Positions 1 through 6,806 of a DNA stretch of 13,448 nt are shown here, piece by piece. Every line of letters starts with the position of its first letter. The first letter of the stretch is position 1. The stretch covers positions 1 to 13,448 of the forward strand of contig CALBJL010000131.1 in the NCBI GenBank assembly GCA_937893485.1, in the 5' to 3' direction. The notes beneath the pieces were generated by a model. The model worked only from the letters and a program-made list of their open reading frames with translations, had not been told where the DNA came from and made no database searches. The stretch comes from an uncultured bacterium (GTDB lineage Bacteria > Bacillota > Clostridia > Lachnospirales > Lachnospiraceae). The position numbers were made by a program, and so were the translations under genes.

Positions 1-347
1 TCTGCCGGATCGCGAGCAACAAGGCGATCGATCATATCAAGAGCAGGAAACGGTTAGAGGAATGCCACGACGAAGCATATTTCCGGGAAGTCGTCGATCC
101 GGGCGGCGGACCGGAGGATGCATATATCAGGAAAGAGGCAAAGGAGCTGGTATTATCTGTCTGCAACCAGTTACAAAGCCCCTATCGGGAAGTCGCGTAC
201 GAGCATTTTTATCTGGAAAAACCGATGCCGCAGATCGCGCGTGAGAAGGAGACTAATTTAAAAACCATACAGACGCGGGTCTACCGCGCGAGGGCGCAGA
301 TACGAAAGCTATTGGAAAACAAGGGAGAAGGAGGAGACAGCTCATGA
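1..347 (+). CDS. ECF-type RNA polymerase sigma factor, 3' part only
   Basis: The reading frame is open from position 3 to the TGA at 345-347 and gives 114 residues; the 5' end lies outside the window. The first visible residues (RIASNKAIDHIKSRKR) look like the end of sigma region 2. After an acidic, glycine-rich linker comes a region 4 helix-turn-helix: SPYREVAYEHFYLEKPMPQI, then AREKETNLKTIQTRVYRARA, a typical -35-recognition domain of ECF and related sigma-70 factors. It would direct RNA polymerase to a small alternative regulon. Its stop overlaps the start of the next gene (ATGA, 344-347), which encodes an anti-sigma-like zinc-finger membrane protein. This is the classic arrangement for a sigma factor held inactive by a co-translated partner. 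The signal and regulon cannot be deduced. Confidence 0.88.
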   Translation, partial: CRIASNKAIDHIKSRKRLEECHDEAYFREVVDPGGGPEDAYIRKEAKELVLSVCNQLQSPYREVAYEHFYLEKPMPQIAREKETNLKTIQTRVYRARAQIRKLLENKGEGGDSS

Positions 348-724
348 CAACACAGATACGGCAGATACATCTGACAGAGACCGATTTTAAGCAGTGGGAA
401 CAGGGCACATATTCTCCTGCACAGATGGAAGCGTTTTTGACGCATACAGCGAATTGTACGCATTGCGGGGATGCATGGATGGCATATATGGAGCGGCACA
501 GTGAGGCGCTCGAACAGCCGCCGGCATATCTGGCAGAGGAGATCGGCGAGCGTGTGCATGAACCGGATGTAGTTCTTGCGCAGAAGACGCACACGACATC
601 GAAGCGCGTGCAGTTACTGTTATATAGCCTGAAAGTCGGCGTGGCGCTGGCAGCTTCGATCTATATGATATTTGCGATGGATGCACAGGCACTAGATCAG
701 ATGATGCAGTTGTTTGTAAAATGA
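344..724 (+). CDS. zinc-finger anti-sigma-like membrane protein
   Basis: A 126-residue protein. The N-terminal cytoplasmic part carries H34-x3-C38-x2-C41 (HTANCTHC), the zinc-binding signature of ZAS/zf-HC2 anti-sigma factors. One hydrophobic segment at about residues 91-111 (LLLYSLKVGVALAASIYMIF) would anchor it, leaving about 15 residues after the membrane. By family analogy it binds and silences the sigma factor encoded just upstream, and a signal in the membrane or outside would release it. The ATGA overlap (344-347) suggests translational coupling and matched amounts of both proteins. The extracytoplasmic tail is too short to be a sensor, so sensing may depend on the TM2-type protein encoded next. 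The zinc motif and position support the role; the exact partner is inferred. Confidence 0.78.
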   Translation: MTTQIRQIHLTETDFKQWEQGTYSPAQMEAFLTHTANCTHCGDAWMAYMERHSEALEQPPAYLAEEIGERVHEPDVVLAQKTHTTSKRVQLLLYSLKVGVALAASIYMIFAMDAQALDQMMQLFVK

Positions 725-754
725 TGATTTGATGAGATAGGAGGACATAGATCT

Positions 755-1402
755 ATGACGAGGAAAAAACGAGGATTCTGGACATTTATTTTTTCGCTGA
801 TACCGGGTGCGGGCGAGATGTATCTGGGCTTTATGAAACGCGGTGTCAGTACGATGCTGGTATTTTTGGGCTGGCTGACATTTTGCGGGATGAGCGGTTT
901 TCATGTGGGTGTCATTCTGACACCGGTGATCTGGTTTTACAGCTTTTTCAGCGTGCACAATCTGGTATCCCTGCCGGACGAGGAATTTTACCAGCAGGAG
1001 GATGATTATATCCTCATCCATATGGATCGCATCGTAGGCATTGACCGATGGGAGCGCGGAAAAGTGAAGTTTCTGGCGGCGGCGTTCATTATTATCGGTG
1101 TCTTTACTGCGGCACAGGAAATGTGGCAGATGTTCTGGGAAATTTTGCCGGACTGGCTGCAGGATAGGGTAGGTGTGTTCTATTATGGTCTGCCGAAGGT
1201 TGTGATTTCGCTGTTGCTGATCGCGCTCGGTATCTACCTGATCCGCGGAAAGAAGAACAAACTCGATCAGCAGCCGGAGGTCGTATACGAGATCCCGCAG
1301 CCGGAAGCGTCCGGGACAGACGCGGAGCCGGAAACAGCGCCGGATGTGATCGTGCTGCCGGATACAAAAAAGAGAGTGACTGACGAAGAAAATAAGACTT
1401 GA
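755..1402 (+). CDS. TM2-domain-like multi-pass membrane protein
   Basis: A 215-residue protein with a good ribosome site (GGAGG around 741-745). Near the N-terminus it has IPGAGEMYLGFMKRG (from residue 16), matching the PGxGxxYLG signature of TM2-type domains. Two membrane helices follow at about residues 30-47 and 49-70, and two more at about 105-122 and 145-165. The C-terminal 50 residues are hydrophilic, rich in Glu, Pro and Asp, and probably cytoplasmic. It starts 30 bp after the anti-sigma-like gene on the same strand, so the three genes probably form one operon. It may help sense or transmit the signal controlling the sigma factor, but that is inference. The biochemical role of TM2 proteins in bacteria is mostly unknown. 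No terminator is obvious after it. Confidence 0.65.
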   Translation: MTRKKRGFWTFIFSLIPGAGEMYLGFMKRGVSTMLVFLGWLTFCGMSGFHVGVILTPVIWFYSFFSVHNLVSLPDEEFYQQEDDYILIHMDRIVGIDRWERGKVKFLAAAFIIIGVFTAAQEMWQMFWEILPDWLQDRVGVFYYGLPKVVISLLLIALGIYLIRGKKNKLDQQPEVVYEIPQPEASGTDAEPETAPDVIVLPDTKKRVTDEENKT

Positions 1403-1460
1403 TTTTTTATAAAATTTGCGCTAACGTTTCTGGTAGTACACAAACGAAGGGGACGTTGGC

Positions 1461-2834
1461 ATGGGTAATACGGATAAGAGGTATGAGATAGATATGGTGA
1501 ACGGTCCCATCTTAAAAAAGATGCTGCTGTTCACCATTCCTTTAATGTTTTCCAGTATTTTACAGCTATTGTTCAATGCGGCTGATATTGTGGTGGTGGG
1601 GCGTTTCGCCGGGGATAACTCGCTGGCGGCAGTCGGCTGCAACGGCGCGCTCATCAACCTGATGACAAATGTATTTTTAGGGCTGTCAGTCGGCGGCAAT
1701 GTGCTCGCCGCGCGCGATTACGGCGCGGGCGATGAGGAGGAGCTCAGCAAAACGGTGCACACGGCGATGCTGCTCGGTATCATCAGCGGGCTGGTGCTGA
1801 CTGTAGCCGGAGTGATCTTTGCGCCGCAGCTGCTCGAACTGATGCAGACACCGGAAAATGTGCTGCCACTGGCGGCGCTGTATCTGCGCATCTATTTTCT
1901 TGGCATGACGGCGATGATGGTGTACAACTTCGGAAGTGCCCTGCTGCGCTCGATCGGAGATACCAAGCGCCCACTGTATTATCTGGTGGCGGCTGGTGTG
2001 ATCAATGTTATTTTGAATCTGGTGTTTGTCATTGTTTTCCGGATGGATGTGGCAGGCGTCGGACTTGCAACCGTGATTTCGCAGTGTGTATCGGCGCTGC
2101 TCGTTGTGCGCTGCATGATGCGTGAGCAGGGCGGTATTCGTCTGATTCCGCGCCGTCTGCATATCTATAAGGATAAACTGATTCAGATCGTTCAGGTCGG
2201 ACTTCCGGCGGGCTTTCAGGGCGCAGTATTTTCATTGTCCAATGTCGTGATTCAGTCCTCGGTCAACCTGTTCGGTGAGACAGTCGTCGCGGGCAATTCT
2301 GCGGCGATGAATCTCGAGGGCTTTGTCTATGTGTCCATGAATGCATTCCATCAGGCGGCGATCTCGTTTACGAGCCAGAATGTCGGGGCAGGTAAGCGGG
2401 AGCGGATCGGGAAGATTTTGCTGACGGCAGAGGGCTGTGTGATCGTGACGGGTCTGCTGTTTGGCTGGGTGATGTATGGATTCGGACGGACGCTGCTGCA
2501 CATTTATTCAAACAGCAGCCACGTGATCGATGCGGGCATGGTGCGTATGCGGATCATTTTGCTGCCGTATGCGCTGTGCGGCATGATGGATGTTGTTGTA
2601 GGTGTGCTGCGCGGTATGGGCTACTCGGTCGGGCCGATGATCATGTCGCTCATTGGTGCGTGCGGACTGCGTCTCGTGTGGATCGCAACGGTGTTCCAGA
2701 TCCCGCAGTTCCACAACATTTCGACCGTGTATGTGTCCTATCCGATTACATGGGCGATCACGCTGCTCGCACAGCTTTTGTTGTATATCTATGCATCGAA
2801 AAAAATGAAGGGAACAGCTTATGCGAACCATTGA
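1461..2834 (+). CDS. MATE-family multidrug/organic cation antiporter
   Basis: A 457-residue, highly hydrophobic protein with about 12 membrane helices arranged as two homologous halves (roughly residues 14-175 and 240-400), the usual size and layout of MATE transporters. The opening GPILKKMLLFTIPLMFSSIL followed by LLFNAADIVVVGRFAG is the typical N-terminus of clostridial MATE proteins, and an LLRSIGDTKRPLYYL segment ends the sixth-helix region. The family exports drugs, dyes or metabolites using a Na+ or H+ gradient; the substrate here cannot be read from the sequence. The ATG at 1461 is preceded by AAGGGGAC (1448-1455) at suitable spacing. The last 14 bases overlap the start of holA, so both are probably on one transcript. 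No convincing promoter was found in the 58 bp before it. Confidence 0.92.
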   Translation: MGNTDKRYEIDMVNGPILKKMLLFTIPLMFSSILQLLFNAADIVVVGRFAGDNSLAAVGCNGALINLMTNVFLGLSVGGNVLAARDYGAGDEEELSKTVHTAMLLGIISGLVLTVAGVIFAPQLLELMQTPENVLPLAALYLRIYFLGMTAMMVYNFGSALLRSIGDTKRPLYYLVAAGVINVILNLVFVIVFRMDVAGVGLATVISQCVSALLVVRCMMREQGGIRLIPRRLHIYKDKLIQIVQVGLPAGFQGAVFSLSNVVIQSSVNLFGETVVAGNSAAMNLEGFVYVSMNAFHQAAISFTSQNVGAGKRERIGKILLTAEGCVIVTGLLFGWVMYGFGRTLLHIYSNSSHVIDAGMVRMRIILLPYALCGMMDVVVGVLRGMGYSVGPMIMSLIGACGLRLVWIATVFQIPQFHNISTVYVSYPITWAITLLAQLLLYIYASKKMKGTAYANH

Positions 2835-3813
2835 CGAGGATATTAAAAACAATACATTCCGTACCGCCTATCTGCTCTACGGCGCGGAGGCTTATCTGAA
2901 AAAGCAGTACAAGGATAAGCTGAGGGCAGCGCTGTGGCAGGAGGGTGACACGATGAACGCGGCGTTTTATCAGGGAAAGGATACGAATCCGAAGGAGCTG
3001 ATTGATCTGGCGGAGACGATGCCTTTTTTTGCGGATCACCGGCTCATTCTCGTGGAGGATTCCGGCTTTTTCAAGAGCGGAGCGGAGGAGCTGGCAGAAT
3101 ATATGGAGCATATTCCGGACACGACGACGTTTGTGTTTGTTGAGACCGAGGTCGACAAGCGCAGCCGCATGTATAAGGCGCTCAAAAATCATGGGCGGAT
3201 CGTGGAGTTTTCGGCACAGAATCAGGAGCTTTTGACGCGCTGGATGCTCGGGCGGCTCAAGCGCGAAAATAAAAATATTACAAAGGCGGCAATGCAGGAG
3301 TTTTTTGACCGCGTCGGCACGGATATGGGTACGCTCGACCGGGAGATGGAGAAGCTGATCTGCTATTGTATGGACCGGGATGTCATCGAATTGCCGGATG
3401 TGGAGGCAGTCTGCCCGCAGGCGGTCACAAACCGCATTTTTGATATGGTAAGTGCGATCGTCGAGTGCCGCAGAAAGGATGCGCTCGAGATGTACTATGA
3501 TCTGCTGGCGCTCAAGGAGCCGCCGCTGCGCATCCTGTTTCTGATCACGAGGCAGTATAATATCCTGGTGCAGCTCAAGGATCTGCGCCGAAAGGGAATG
3601 AATAACAGTGCGATGGCAAAGGCGGCAGGTATTCCGCCGTTTGCGGTCAGCAGGTCGCTCGGACAGGCTTCGCGGCTGTCGATCGACAGTATCAAAAAGA
3701 TCCTTGCCTACAGCGTGGAGATGGAGGAGGCAGTCAAGACCGGACAGATGAATGAACAGATCGCGGTCGAACTGGTGATTATAGAGGCGAGCCGCGAGCG
3801 GGAATATAAATAA
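2821..3813 (+). CDS. holA: DNA polymerase III subunit delta
   Basis: A 330-residue protein, the usual size for the delta subunit of the clamp loader. Delta opens the beta sliding clamp and loads it on primed DNA together with delta' and DnaX. Features seen: the N-terminal TAYLLYGAEAYLKKQY; a mid-region with PFFADHRLILVEDS; the TTFVFVETEVDKRSRMYKAL segment; and a C-terminal helical collar domain containing EPPLRILFLITRQYNILVQL. These follow the HolA/YqeN family pattern. The start at 2821 overlaps the end of the MATE gene by 14 bp, with GAAGGGAA (2807-2814) inside that gene as ribosome site. holA upstream of rpsT, gpr, spoIIP and lepA is a common gene order in Clostridia and supports the call. 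Confidence 0.93.
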   Translation: MRTIDEDIKNNTFRTAYLLYGAEAYLKKQYKDKLRAALWQEGDTMNAAFYQGKDTNPKELIDLAETMPFFADHRLILVEDSGFFKSGAEELAEYMEHIPDTTTFVFVETEVDKRSRMYKALKNHGRIVEFSAQNQELLTRWMLGRLKRENKNITKAAMQEFFDRVGTDMGTLDREMEKLICYCMDRDVIELPDVEAVCPQAVTNRIFDMVSAIVECRRKDALEMYYDLLALKEPPLRILFLITRQYNILVQLKDLRRKGMNNSAMAKAAGIPPFAVSRSLGQASRLSIDSIKKILAYSVEMEEAVKTGQMNEQIAVELVIIEASREREYK

Positions 3814-3825
3814 AAAAAAGGATAC

Positions 3826-3858
3826 AAAAAAGTCCGGGGAGGGTGACTCTTCCGGACT
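3826..3858 (-). terminator. rho-independent terminator of rpsT
   Basis: AGTCCGG (3831-3837) and CCGGACT (3852-3858) form a perfect 7-bp GC-rich stem that can be extended inward by weaker pairs. Read on the minus strand, the stem is followed directly by a run of six T (the A-run 3826-3831 on the plus strand). It therefore ends the rpsT transcript about 50 bp after its stop codon. On the plus strand the following tract (ATATTTG) is poor, so termination of holA here would be weaker. Confidence 0.88.
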
Positions 3859-3906
3859 ATATTTGCGGGTTAATGTATATATTTGATCGAATGACTGTCC
3901 GACTGA

Positions 3907-4170
3907 TTAAGCGATCTTGTTGACAGCTTTTGTCAGGCGGGAGATCTTTCTTGAAGAAGTATTTTTGTGATATACTCCCTTGGAAGTAGCCTTGCTGATC
4001 TCACCGATAGCAGCCTTTAAAGCCTCGGTAGCAGCAGCCTGATCCTTAGCAGCAATCGCAGCGTCTACTTTCTTGATAGATGTCTTTACTTTAGATCTGA
4101 TTGCTTTATTTCTTGCAGCCTTACGCTCTGTTACAAGAATTCTCTTCTTAGCAGATTTAATGTTTGCCAA
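3907..4170 (-). CDS. rpsT: 30S ribosomal protein S20 (bS20), TTG start
   Basis: An 87-residue protein beginning ANIKSAKKRILVTERKAARN after the initiator and ending in a helical tail (SRKISRLTKAVNKIA): the standard length and sequence pattern of S20, which binds 16S rRNA in the 30S subunit. The first family residue A is preceded by a TTG codon (4168-4170 on the plus strand). GGAGG lies 9 nt upstream (4180-4184), so TTG is the start. No ATG or GTG lies at the right place; an in-frame ATG far upstream (4293) would add a 41-residue non-homologous extension that runs through the leader. E. coli rpsT also begins with UUG, where the weak start is part of autogenous control. The gene runs opposite to its neighbours and has its own promoter and terminator. 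Confidence 0.96.
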   Translation of the reverse strand: MANIKSAKKRILVTERKAARNKAIRSKVKTSIKKVDAAIAAKDQAAATEALKAAIGEISKATSKGVYHKNTSSRKISRLTKAVNKIA

Positions 4171-4293
4171 AACCGTACACCTCCGTTTTTTGATATTTTT
4201 TAAATACGTGATTAAGAAATGCAGCCATTTCTTAATATTTTTAGTCTCATGCTGCATCAGAGCCGGACACGGACGTATCTGATGTACGCACAC
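4171..4293 (-). promoter_or_regulatory. rpsT mRNA leader with two hairpins
   Basis: From the predicted start near 4293 to the TTG codon the leader is about 120 nt, long for a single small ribosomal gene. In transcript order it holds a hairpin with arms CATCAGA/TCTGATG (4278-4284 and 4255-4261 on the plus strand), enclosing 16 nt with a small inner CCG/CGG pairing. A perfect 11-bp hairpin with a 4-nt loop follows (4211-4236), then an A/T-rich tract and the ribosome site. No U-run follows either hairpin, so a translational rather than a termination mechanism is more likely. Autoregulation by S20 is inferred, not shown. Confidence 0.5.
4211..4236. repeat. perfect 11-bp inverted repeat in the rpsT leader
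   Basis: ATTAAGAAATG (4211-4221), loop CAGC, CATTTCTTAAT (4226-4236): all 11 pairs match. Bases 4214-4224 (AAGAAATGCAG) are identical to the core of the 33-bp-spaced array at 6807-6951. Confidence 0.85.
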
Positions 4294-4299
4294 TATATT

Positions 4300-4328
4300 A
4301 TAATAACGATTTCATATCCATCTGTCAA
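4300..4328 (-). promoter_or_regulatory. sigma-A-type promoter of rpsT
   Basis: On the minus strand a perfect -35 TTGACA (4328-4323) is followed after 17 bp by TATTAT (4305-4300), overlapping a further TATAAT-like run. Transcription would start near 4293. This is the strongest housekeeping promoter seen in the window, as expected for a ribosomal protein gene. Confidence 0.8.
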
Positions 4329-4415
4329 TACATAAAAAGCGATTTTTTGCAGATAATCACAATAAAATATCCATCGGGGTATCAATCGAGAAAAAAAGAC
4401 GGAGGACATGGAAAA

Positions 4416-5360
4416 ATGTACGAGATCAGAACGGATCTGGCGCTTGAGGCACGGGAAAAATACGAGCAGGATCATGTGGAGATCAAGGGGGTTCGTTTAG
4501 ATAAGGAAACGATCGCCGATGATATCCGGGTCACGACGATGGTGATCGAGACAGAAAACGGCGCGCGCAGCATGGGACGGCCGAAGGGCAGCTATATCAC
4601 GATCGAGGCGGGAAGCATGGATGATGAGGACGAACACTATCACCGGATCATCAGTGAGCGGCTGGCACAAATGATACGGCAGTTGTCGCCGGAGGGAGAG
4701 CGGCTGTCTGCGCTTGTCGTGGGGCTTGGCAACCGTGAGGTGACTTCCGATTCGCTGGGGCCGAAGGTCGTAGACCAGTTATTTGTCACGCGGCATATGA
4801 TGCGCGAATTCGGCAGTGATATTTTTGGAAAACAGCAAAAACAGGTGAGTGCGATCGTGCCGGGTGTGATGGCGCAGACCGGAATGGAGAGCAGCGAGAT
4901 CATCCGCGGGATTCTTGCGGAGACAAAGCCGGATTTTGTGATTGCGGTGGATGCGTTGGCTGCGCGCAGCACGAAAAGACTCAACCGTACGATCCAGATC
5001 ACGGATACAGGTATTCATCCCGGTTCCGGTGTCGGCAACCACAGACATCCGCTTACAAAGGAGGCGCTTGGCATTCCGGTGCTCGCGATCGGTATTCCAA
5101 CTGTTGTCGATGCGGCGACGATCGTCAATGACACGATGAACAATCTGCTGGAGGCACTGGCGGAACATGCACCGTATGCGGATATGAAACGTTCCTACCG
5201 TACACTGGACGAGGTCGAGCAGTATGAGCTTGTCCGTGAGCTGCTGGCACCGCATCTGAACACGCTGTATGTGACGGCAAAGGATATTGATGCGTCCGTG
5301 AACCGGTTGAGCGTGACCGTGTCGGATGCGATCAATCTGGCATTAAAAGAAGATTCGTGA
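4416..5360 (+). CDS. gpr: GPR germination protease (spore protease)
   Basis: GPR is made in the forespore as an inactive zymogen. It removes a short N-terminal propeptide from itself and, during germination, degrades the small acid-soluble proteins that coat spore DNA. The ATG at 4416 follows GGAGG (4401-4405) and gives 314 residues, near the family length. The open frame extends upstream to an ATG at 4347, but those 23 codons have no ribosome site and do not resemble the family. RTDLALEA at residues 5-12 resembles the self-cleavage site and the TEFASE-like site of the substrate proteins. D112 (in TSDSLGP) and D179 (in AVDALAAR) probably match the catalytic aspartate pair known from Bacillus megaterium GPR. 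HPGSGVGNHR is a further family block. It lies just before spoIIP, a standard clostridial order. Confidence 0.95.
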   Translation: MYEIRTDLALEAREKYEQDHVEIKGVRLDKETIADDIRVTTMVIETENGARSMGRPKGSYITIEAGSMDDEDEHYHRIISERLAQMIRQLSPEGERLSALVVGLGNREVTSDSLGPKVVDQLFVTRHMMREFGSDIFGKQQKQVSAIVPGVMAQTGMESSEIIRGILAETKPDFVIAVDALAARSTKRLNRTIQITDTGIHPGSGVGNHRHPLTKEALGIPVLAIGIPTVVDAATIVNDTMNNLLEALAEHAPYADMKRSYRTLDEVEQYELVRELLAPHLNTLYVTAKDIDASVNRLSVTVSDAINLALKEDS

Positions 5361-5367
5361 GATTCCG

Positions 5368-5404
5368 GTCATAAATGGGACAACTCCCGCATATGCTATA
5401 TAAT
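5368..5404 (+). promoter_or_regulatory. candidate promoter for spoIIP (sigma-E-like or sigma-A-like)
   Basis: GTCATAAA (5368-5375), 14 bp, then CATATGCT (5390-5397) resembles the sigma-E pattern of mother-cell sporulation genes; spoIIP is sigma-E-dependent in Bacillus subtilis. An overlapping GGGACA (5377-5382), 16 bp, TATAAT (5399-5404) could be a sigma-A-type promoter. The sequence alone does not decide between them. Confidence 0.4.
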
Positions 5405-5413
5405 GAGCAGTAC

Positions 5414-5456
5414 TGATCGGAAATGCCCGTTTATTCGGGAGAATCAAAGATTTTTT
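5414..5456 (+). terminator. weak hairpin with T-run after gpr
   Basis: CCCG (5426-5429), loop TTTATT, CGGG (5436-5439) forms a small stem that TGAT/ATCA may extend across an internal loop. A six-T run follows at 5451-5456, 11 bp beyond the stem. The distance and short stem make it a poor terminator. It lies after the candidate promoter, so it may instead be a structured leader of spoIIP. Confidence 0.25.
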
Positions 5457-5488
5457 GAAATGAACTGCTCGCAGGAGGTAAAGGATAC

Positions 5489-6802
5489 GTGCGGACAGGA
5501 ACGAGAAAATATGAAAAAACGAGAAGGATAAGTGCGGTCATTATCCTTCTTTTTTGTATATGTGCGGCATTCGTGCTGCAGTTTGGCAGCCGGTGGAAAT
5601 ATGATACGGATCATACCTCCGGCTTTGCCTCGTATGCAGGGGTGCGCATGCAGGAGAGCATTTACCGGAATGTACTCGACTATTATCTGCCGGTCATCGG
5701 GACACAGCAGGAGGAACAGCGGTCGCTCTCACAGGTGCTGGCGGATACGGTGACCGGATGCTTTCCGGTGTATACATATGCGGCGCAGGCGCAGGATGCG
5801 GATGATATGACGGATGTGGCGGCGGACGGGAAACAGGCATTTGAGGCGGAGCTGGAGCAACAGCTGGCGTTACAGCTCAAGGAGGAAAATGAGGCGTGGT
5901 ATATGGAGGAGAGCGGAATCGATGCGCAGGATGCGGCGGGTCACTCGCTGCAGCAGTCCTTTTTACAGCAGATGCAGGGGAGCGATCTGGCAGGAAGTCG
6001 GGAAAAGTCGCTTTTTTCCTATGCGACTGCCAAGAGCGGACAGGTGGATCTGAAAGAGCTCGAGGACTACCAGACACTCGTCAAAAAGCATTATCGTATT
6101 GACGGCATGACGGCGAGCAATGCCGCGCAATTAAATGTAAAAAAGCTGCTCAAACAGGATATGACGCTCGCAGAGGATGTGGACGGACCGCAGATTCTCA
6201 TTTATCATACCCATGCATCGGAAGGCTATCGGGATTCCAAGGCGGGGGATCTGAAGGAATCGGTTGTCGGGCTCGGCGATTATCTGACCGAGCTTTTGAC
6301 GGAGCGTTACGGCTACCGGGTGCTTCATGACCGGGGTGTCTATGACACGGACCGCGACCACGCCTACGGAGTCGCAGGACCCGCGCTTGAGCGGATTTTG
6401 AACGAACATCCGTCGATCGAGATTGTAATCGATCTGCACCGGGACGGTGTAGGGGAGGATGTATATCTGCTGACCGAGGTCAATGACACGGTCATGGCTC
6501 CGGTCATGTTTTTTAACGGTCTGAGCTACACGAATACCAGTGGGCAGGTGAGCGCGCTGAAAAATCCGAATCTTTCCACCAATCTGGCATTTTCTTTGCA
6601 GATGGAGCTGCTTGCGAGCGAGTATTATCCGGGCTTTTCCCGCGGCATCTATCTCAAGGGCCTGCGTTACAATATGCACTACTGTCCGAAATCGCTGCTC
6701 GTGGAGGTCGGTGCGCAGACCAACTCTTTGCAGGAGGCAATGAATGCGATGCCGCCGCTTGCAGATACGCTCAACCGTGTGCTGAGCGGGGAGAAACCGT
6801 GA
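5489..6802 (+). CDS. spoIIP: stage II sporulation protein P (peptidoglycan amidase/endopeptidase), GTG start
   Basis: SpoIIP cuts peptidoglycan with SpoIID and SpoIIM during engulfment of the forespore. The GTG at 5489 is set by a strong ribosome site, AGGAGGT (5473-5479). The protein has 437 residues. A membrane anchor lies at about residues 13-31 (AVIILLFCICAAFVLQF), followed by a variable Gln/Glu/Ala-rich stretch and, from about residue 230, the SpoIIP domain. Likely zinc and catalytic residues are H240 and H242 in YHTHASE, E245, H317 in IDLHRDG, and E406 in LLVEVGAQTN. These match the known family pattern of His, His and Glu. The large secreted part faces the space between the two membranes. 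It follows gpr by 128 bp with its own candidate promoter. The stop is 4 bp before the 33-bp repeat array. Confidence 0.95.
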   Translation: MRTGTRKYEKTRRISAVIILLFCICAAFVLQFGSRWKYDTDHTSGFASYAGVRMQESIYRNVLDYYLPVIGTQQEEQRSLSQVLADTVTGCFPVYTYAAQAQDADDMTDVAADGKQAFEAELEQQLALQLKEENEAWYMEESGIDAQDAAGHSLQQSFLQQMQGSDLAGSREKSLFSYATAKSGQVDLKELEDYQTLVKKHYRIDGMTASNAAQLNVKKLLKQDMTLAEDVDGPQILIYHTHASEGYRDSKAGDLKESVVGLGDYLTELLTERYGYRVLHDRGVYDTDRDHAYGVAGPALERILNEHPSIEIVIDLHRDGVGEDVYLLTEVNDTVMAPVMFFNGLSYTNTSGQVSALKNPNLSTNLAFSLQMELLASEYYPGFSRGIYLKGLRYNMHYCPKSLLVEVGAQTNSLQEAMNAMPPLADTLNRVLSGEKP

Positions 6803-6806
6803 GATT

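Noticed and set aside
62..244. 60-codon plus-strand open frame
   Set aside because: It overlaps the sigma factor in another frame; the sigma frame (from position 3) encodes recognisable region 4.
1686..2162. 158-codon minus-strand open frame inside the MATE gene
   Set aside because: Antisense shadow of a long, GC-biased gene; His/Gln-rich composition without domain features.
4171..4293. Upstream in-frame extension of rpsT to an ATG at 4293
   Set aside because: It would add 41 residues not found in S20 and read through the promoter-proximal leader; TTG at 4170 fits the ribosome site and the family N-terminus.
4347..4415. Upstream ATG extension of gpr
   Set aside because: No ribosome site and no family resemblance; the ATG at 4416 has GGAGG and starts the recognisable protein.
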